Assembly (NCBI RefSeq): GCF_009604385.1
Contig: NZ_WEGJ01000004.1
Span: forward strand, 186,001-250,000
DNA from: Streptomyces smaragdinus
Lineage (GTDB): Bacteria > Actinomycetota > Actinomycetes > Streptomycetales > Streptomycetaceae
Reading direction: 5' to 3'
DNA: 64,000 bases
Shown here one piece after another: positions 62,367 to 64,000 of the stretch; position 1 is the stretch's first letter, and each line of letters opens with the position of its first letter. The position numbers and the translations under genes were made by a program. Under the pieces are notes generated by a model. That model was given only the letters and a program-made list of their open reading frames with translations, had not been told where the DNA came from and did not search any database.

Positions 62367-62434
62367 CCATTGGCCTGCCCATTGGCATGTCCCAGCCCAT
62401 CTTGGCAGGGGCGGTCCCGCCACTCATCATGAGT
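62367..62434. promoter_or_regulatory. Repeat elements upstream of amidase gene
   Basis: CCATTGGC occurs twice (62367-62374 and 62379-62386), and the perfect 13-bp palindrome ACTCATCATGAGT lies at 62422-62434. Possible operators of the amidase promoter; no regulator assigned. Confidence 0.35.
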
Positions 62435-62494
62435 CACGCACCGTGCGTTCACGCCATGTATCCGCAGCACTCCCCCCACACCACCGGAGTCTGA

Positions 62495-63085
62495 ATGGAC
62501 CGCACCATGCCCTCGCGCAGACGTTTACTGCAGGGCGCCGCAGCGGGCGCGGCAGCCGCCGCCCTCGGACCGCTCACCGCCTCCCCCGCACGGGCGGCGG
62601 GCTATCCGGTCACCCACTGGATCCCGGCCAGCACCTCCAACTACACGGTCTCCAACCGGCCGGCGTCGTATCCGATCGACTACGTCGTCATCCATGTCAC
62701 GCAGGAGACGTTCCAGGACGCCATGCGGATCTTCCAGAACCCGAGCCGCAAGGTCTCGTCCCACTTCATGGTCGCCTCCGGCGACGGCTACATCGGCCAG
62801 TTCGTCCGGCAGAAGGACATCGCCTGGCACGCCGGCAACTGGGACTACAACACCCGCAGCATCGGCATCGAGCACGAGGGCTGGGTCGACGACCCGTCCT
62901 GGTTCACGGACGTCATGTACCGGGAGTCCGCGCAGCTGACGGCCGCCGTGTGCGACGCGTTCGGCATTCCGAAGGACCGCCAGCACATCATCGGGCACAG
63001 CCAGGTGCCCGGCGCCACCCACACCGATCCGGGTCCGAACTGGAACTGGACGAAGTACATGAACTACGTCAGAGCAGCAGTCTGA
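62495..63085 (+). CDS. Tat-exported N-acetylmuramoyl-L-alanine amidase
   Basis: 196 aa. Tat signal SRRRLLQ near residue 7 and hydrophobic stretch to about 36, cut after ARA. Amidase_2 (PGRP-like) zinc domain: YVVIHVTQETFQ with His ligand, GIEHEGWV, and IIGHSQVPGATHTDPGP with the second His and Asp. Secreted peptidoglycan amidase, likely for wall turnover. GGAG precedes the ATG. Confidence 0.93.
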   Translation: MDRTMPSRRRLLQGAAAGAAAAALGPLTASPARAAGYPVTHWIPASTSNYTVSNRPASYPIDYVVIHVTQETFQDAMRIFQNPSRKVSSHFMVASGDGYIGQFVRQKDIAWHAGNWDYNTRSIGIEHEGWVDDPSWFTDVMYRESAQLTAAVCDAFGIPKDRQHIIGHSQVPGATHTDPGPNWNWTKYMNYVRAAV

Positions 63086-63090
63086 GATCC

Positions 63091-63118
63091 GCGGGGGCGC
63101 CGGCGAAGGCGCCCCCGC
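63091..63118 (+). terminator. Hairpin terminator after amidase gene
   Basis: Perfect 11-bp stem GCGGGGGCGCC/GGCGCCCCCGC with a GGCGAA loop, 6 bases after the stop. It has no T-tract. Confidence 0.6.
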
Positions 63119-63135
63119 CCTCCCGAGGGGGCCCC

Positions 63136-64000
63136 TTGCACCGTCGTACGACGACCCGCTCCGTCCTGGCCGCGCTCGGCGCGTTCGGGTTCTTCGCCAC
63201 CGCCGCTCCCGCACAGGCCGCCGACGACCCGGACCTGCGCCTGTCCGCCGGCACCGAGACGGCACCCGGCATCGACTACCGCTCCTTCACCGTCGCCGCC
63301 TCGCACGGCAGCGTGACGGGCCACCTCGTCACCGTCGACCTGACCGACCCGCACGTCACCACCGACCTGCTGTACCCCGGCGCCGTGGCGGCGCGCGACG
63401 AGGTGACGGACATGGCCGACGCCGCCGGCGCGGTGGCGGCGGTGAACGGTGACTTCTTCAACATCGACGAGGCCCAGCACCCCGGCGTTCAGCCGACGGG
63501 CGCCTCCGTCGGCCCGGCGATCGCGGACGGCCGCGAGCTGAAGGGCGCCGTGCCGAACGGACAGCGGTTCGGTCCCGCACTGCCGCCCGGCACCTCTACC
63601 CGCGACGTCATCGGGGTCGGCGTGGACCGCCGGGCCCGGCTCGACAGCCTGGAGCTGACGGGCACCCTGCTGACGCCGAACGAATCGCTGCCCCTCGACG
63701 CGCTCAACCAGTACGCGATCCCGGTGAACGGGACGGGCGCGTTCACCGCCGACTGGGGAACACCGTCGCGGCTGCGCGCCACCTGCGGAACGGACACCCG
63801 CCGGGCCGCGCCGTGCAGCACCGACGTGTACGAAGTCGTCGTCCGCCACGGCCGCGTGGAGTCCGCCTCCGCCGGCATCGGCGGAGGGCCGATCGCGCGG
63901 GACACCACCGTCCTGGTCGGGCGCGAGGCCGGCGCGCAACGACTGCGCGAACTGAGCGTGGGCGAACCCGTACAGGTGCTGCACCGGCTGGACGCGCGGG
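63136..64000 (+). CDS. Secreted phosphodiester glycosidase-like protein (3' truncated by window)
   Basis: Starts with TTG at 63136 preceded by GAGGGG. Signal peptide: HRRTTRSVLAALGAFG, cut after AQA at about residue 31. The body shows the NAGPA/phosphodiester glycosidase pattern, with AAVNGDFFNI near residue 105, GPAIADGR, and AIPVNGTGAFTADWG. At least 288 codons are present and the frame stays open to the window edge. In homologues the domain hydrolyses GlcNAc-1-phosphodiester links; the substrate here is unknown. Confidence 0.8.
   Translation, partial: MHRRTTTRSVLAALGAFGFFATAAPAQAADDPDLRLSAGTETAPGIDYRSFTVAASHGSVTGHLVTVDLTDPHVTTDLLYPGAVAARDEVTDMADAAGAVAAVNGDFFNIDEAQHPGVQPTGASVGPAIADGRELKGAVPNGQRFGPALPPGTSTRDVIGVGVDRRARLDSLELTGTLLTPNESLPLDALNQYAIPVNGTGAFTADWGTPSRLRATCGTDTRRAAPCSTDVYEVVVRHGRVESASAGIGGGPIARDTTVLVGREAGAQRLRELSVGEPVQVLHRLDAR

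Noticed and set aside
62367..62386. CCATTGGC repeats as a CRISPR-like or phage att site
   Set aside because: Only two 8-bp copies in a normal intergenic region, with no tRNA or integrase nearby.
1..64000. Possible CRISPR arrays, tRNA genes, IS elements or prophage genes
   Set aside because: No direct repeats with regular spacers, no tRNA cloverleaf, no transposase or integrase-like protein was seen.

Overview
This is a very GC-rich window with strong codon bias, many GTG starts and 4-base start/stop overlaps (GTGA/ATGA). Its gene content points to Streptomyces or a close relative. The markers are a CvnABCD conservon, tandem chitin-active LPMOs behind DasR-like operators, an F420/PPOX-fold oxidoreductase, ROK and TetR regulators, and actinobacterial xylose and rhamnose operons. 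It reads as chromosomal accessory/metabolic DNA. I see no rRNA or tRNA gene, CRISPR array, insertion sequence, prophage or biosynthetic megasynthase.

Layout. 5-12696: a complete L-rhamnose module. An ABC importer and mutarotase (rhaT-P-Q-S-M, minus strand) diverge from rhaI, a fused rhamnulose-1-phosphate aldolase/dehydrogenase, rhaB and lutABC (plus strand). The layout suggests rhamnose goes to DHAP plus lactate, and lactate to pyruvate, within one transcription unit. Matching divergent promoters and LacI-type operators sit between the two arms. 12733-15631: VOC protein, Nudix hydrolase, TetR/hydrolase pair, and a bL31B/bL33 cassette that includes a 54-residue rpmG. 15748-17802: two tandem AA10 LPMO genes with near-identical promoters, each with two dre-like palindromes 21 bp apart. 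17858-24253: SDR, MreB/actin-like protein, DksA-type zinc finger, then a 21-bp-arm inverted repeat in a divergent intergenic region, followed by a NarL-type two-component system, a small secreted protein and a fused SecDF. 24322-31446: SMI1/KNR4 protein, macro-domain protein, ABC exporter divergent from a MarR regulator, and a large FAD/Fe-S D-lactate dehydrogenase-like protein.

31447-42033: L,D-transpeptidase lipoprotein, a heterodimeric ABC exporter whose two NBDs have complementary defects, a membrane hydrolase, a Ski2-like helicase, thioesterase II, a DUF6397-like protein and a PPOX/F420 enzyme. 42061-47018: conservon (cvnD, C, B, A) and an MHYT sensor. 47218-51682: a small membrane protein and a SNF2-SWIM gene pair. 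51729-54218: divergent citrate synthases, one carrying an N-terminal DNA-binding domain. 54238-62342: beta-lactamase-like serine hydrolase, proline-rich membrane protein, divergent xylA/xylB, an MFS exporter with its TetR, and a ROK repressor probably acting on xyl. 62495-64000: Tat-exported amidase, then a secreted phosphodiester-glycosidase-like gene that runs off the end.

All assignments come from reading translations and motifs by eye. No database search was run. Promoters and operators are pattern-based inferences.
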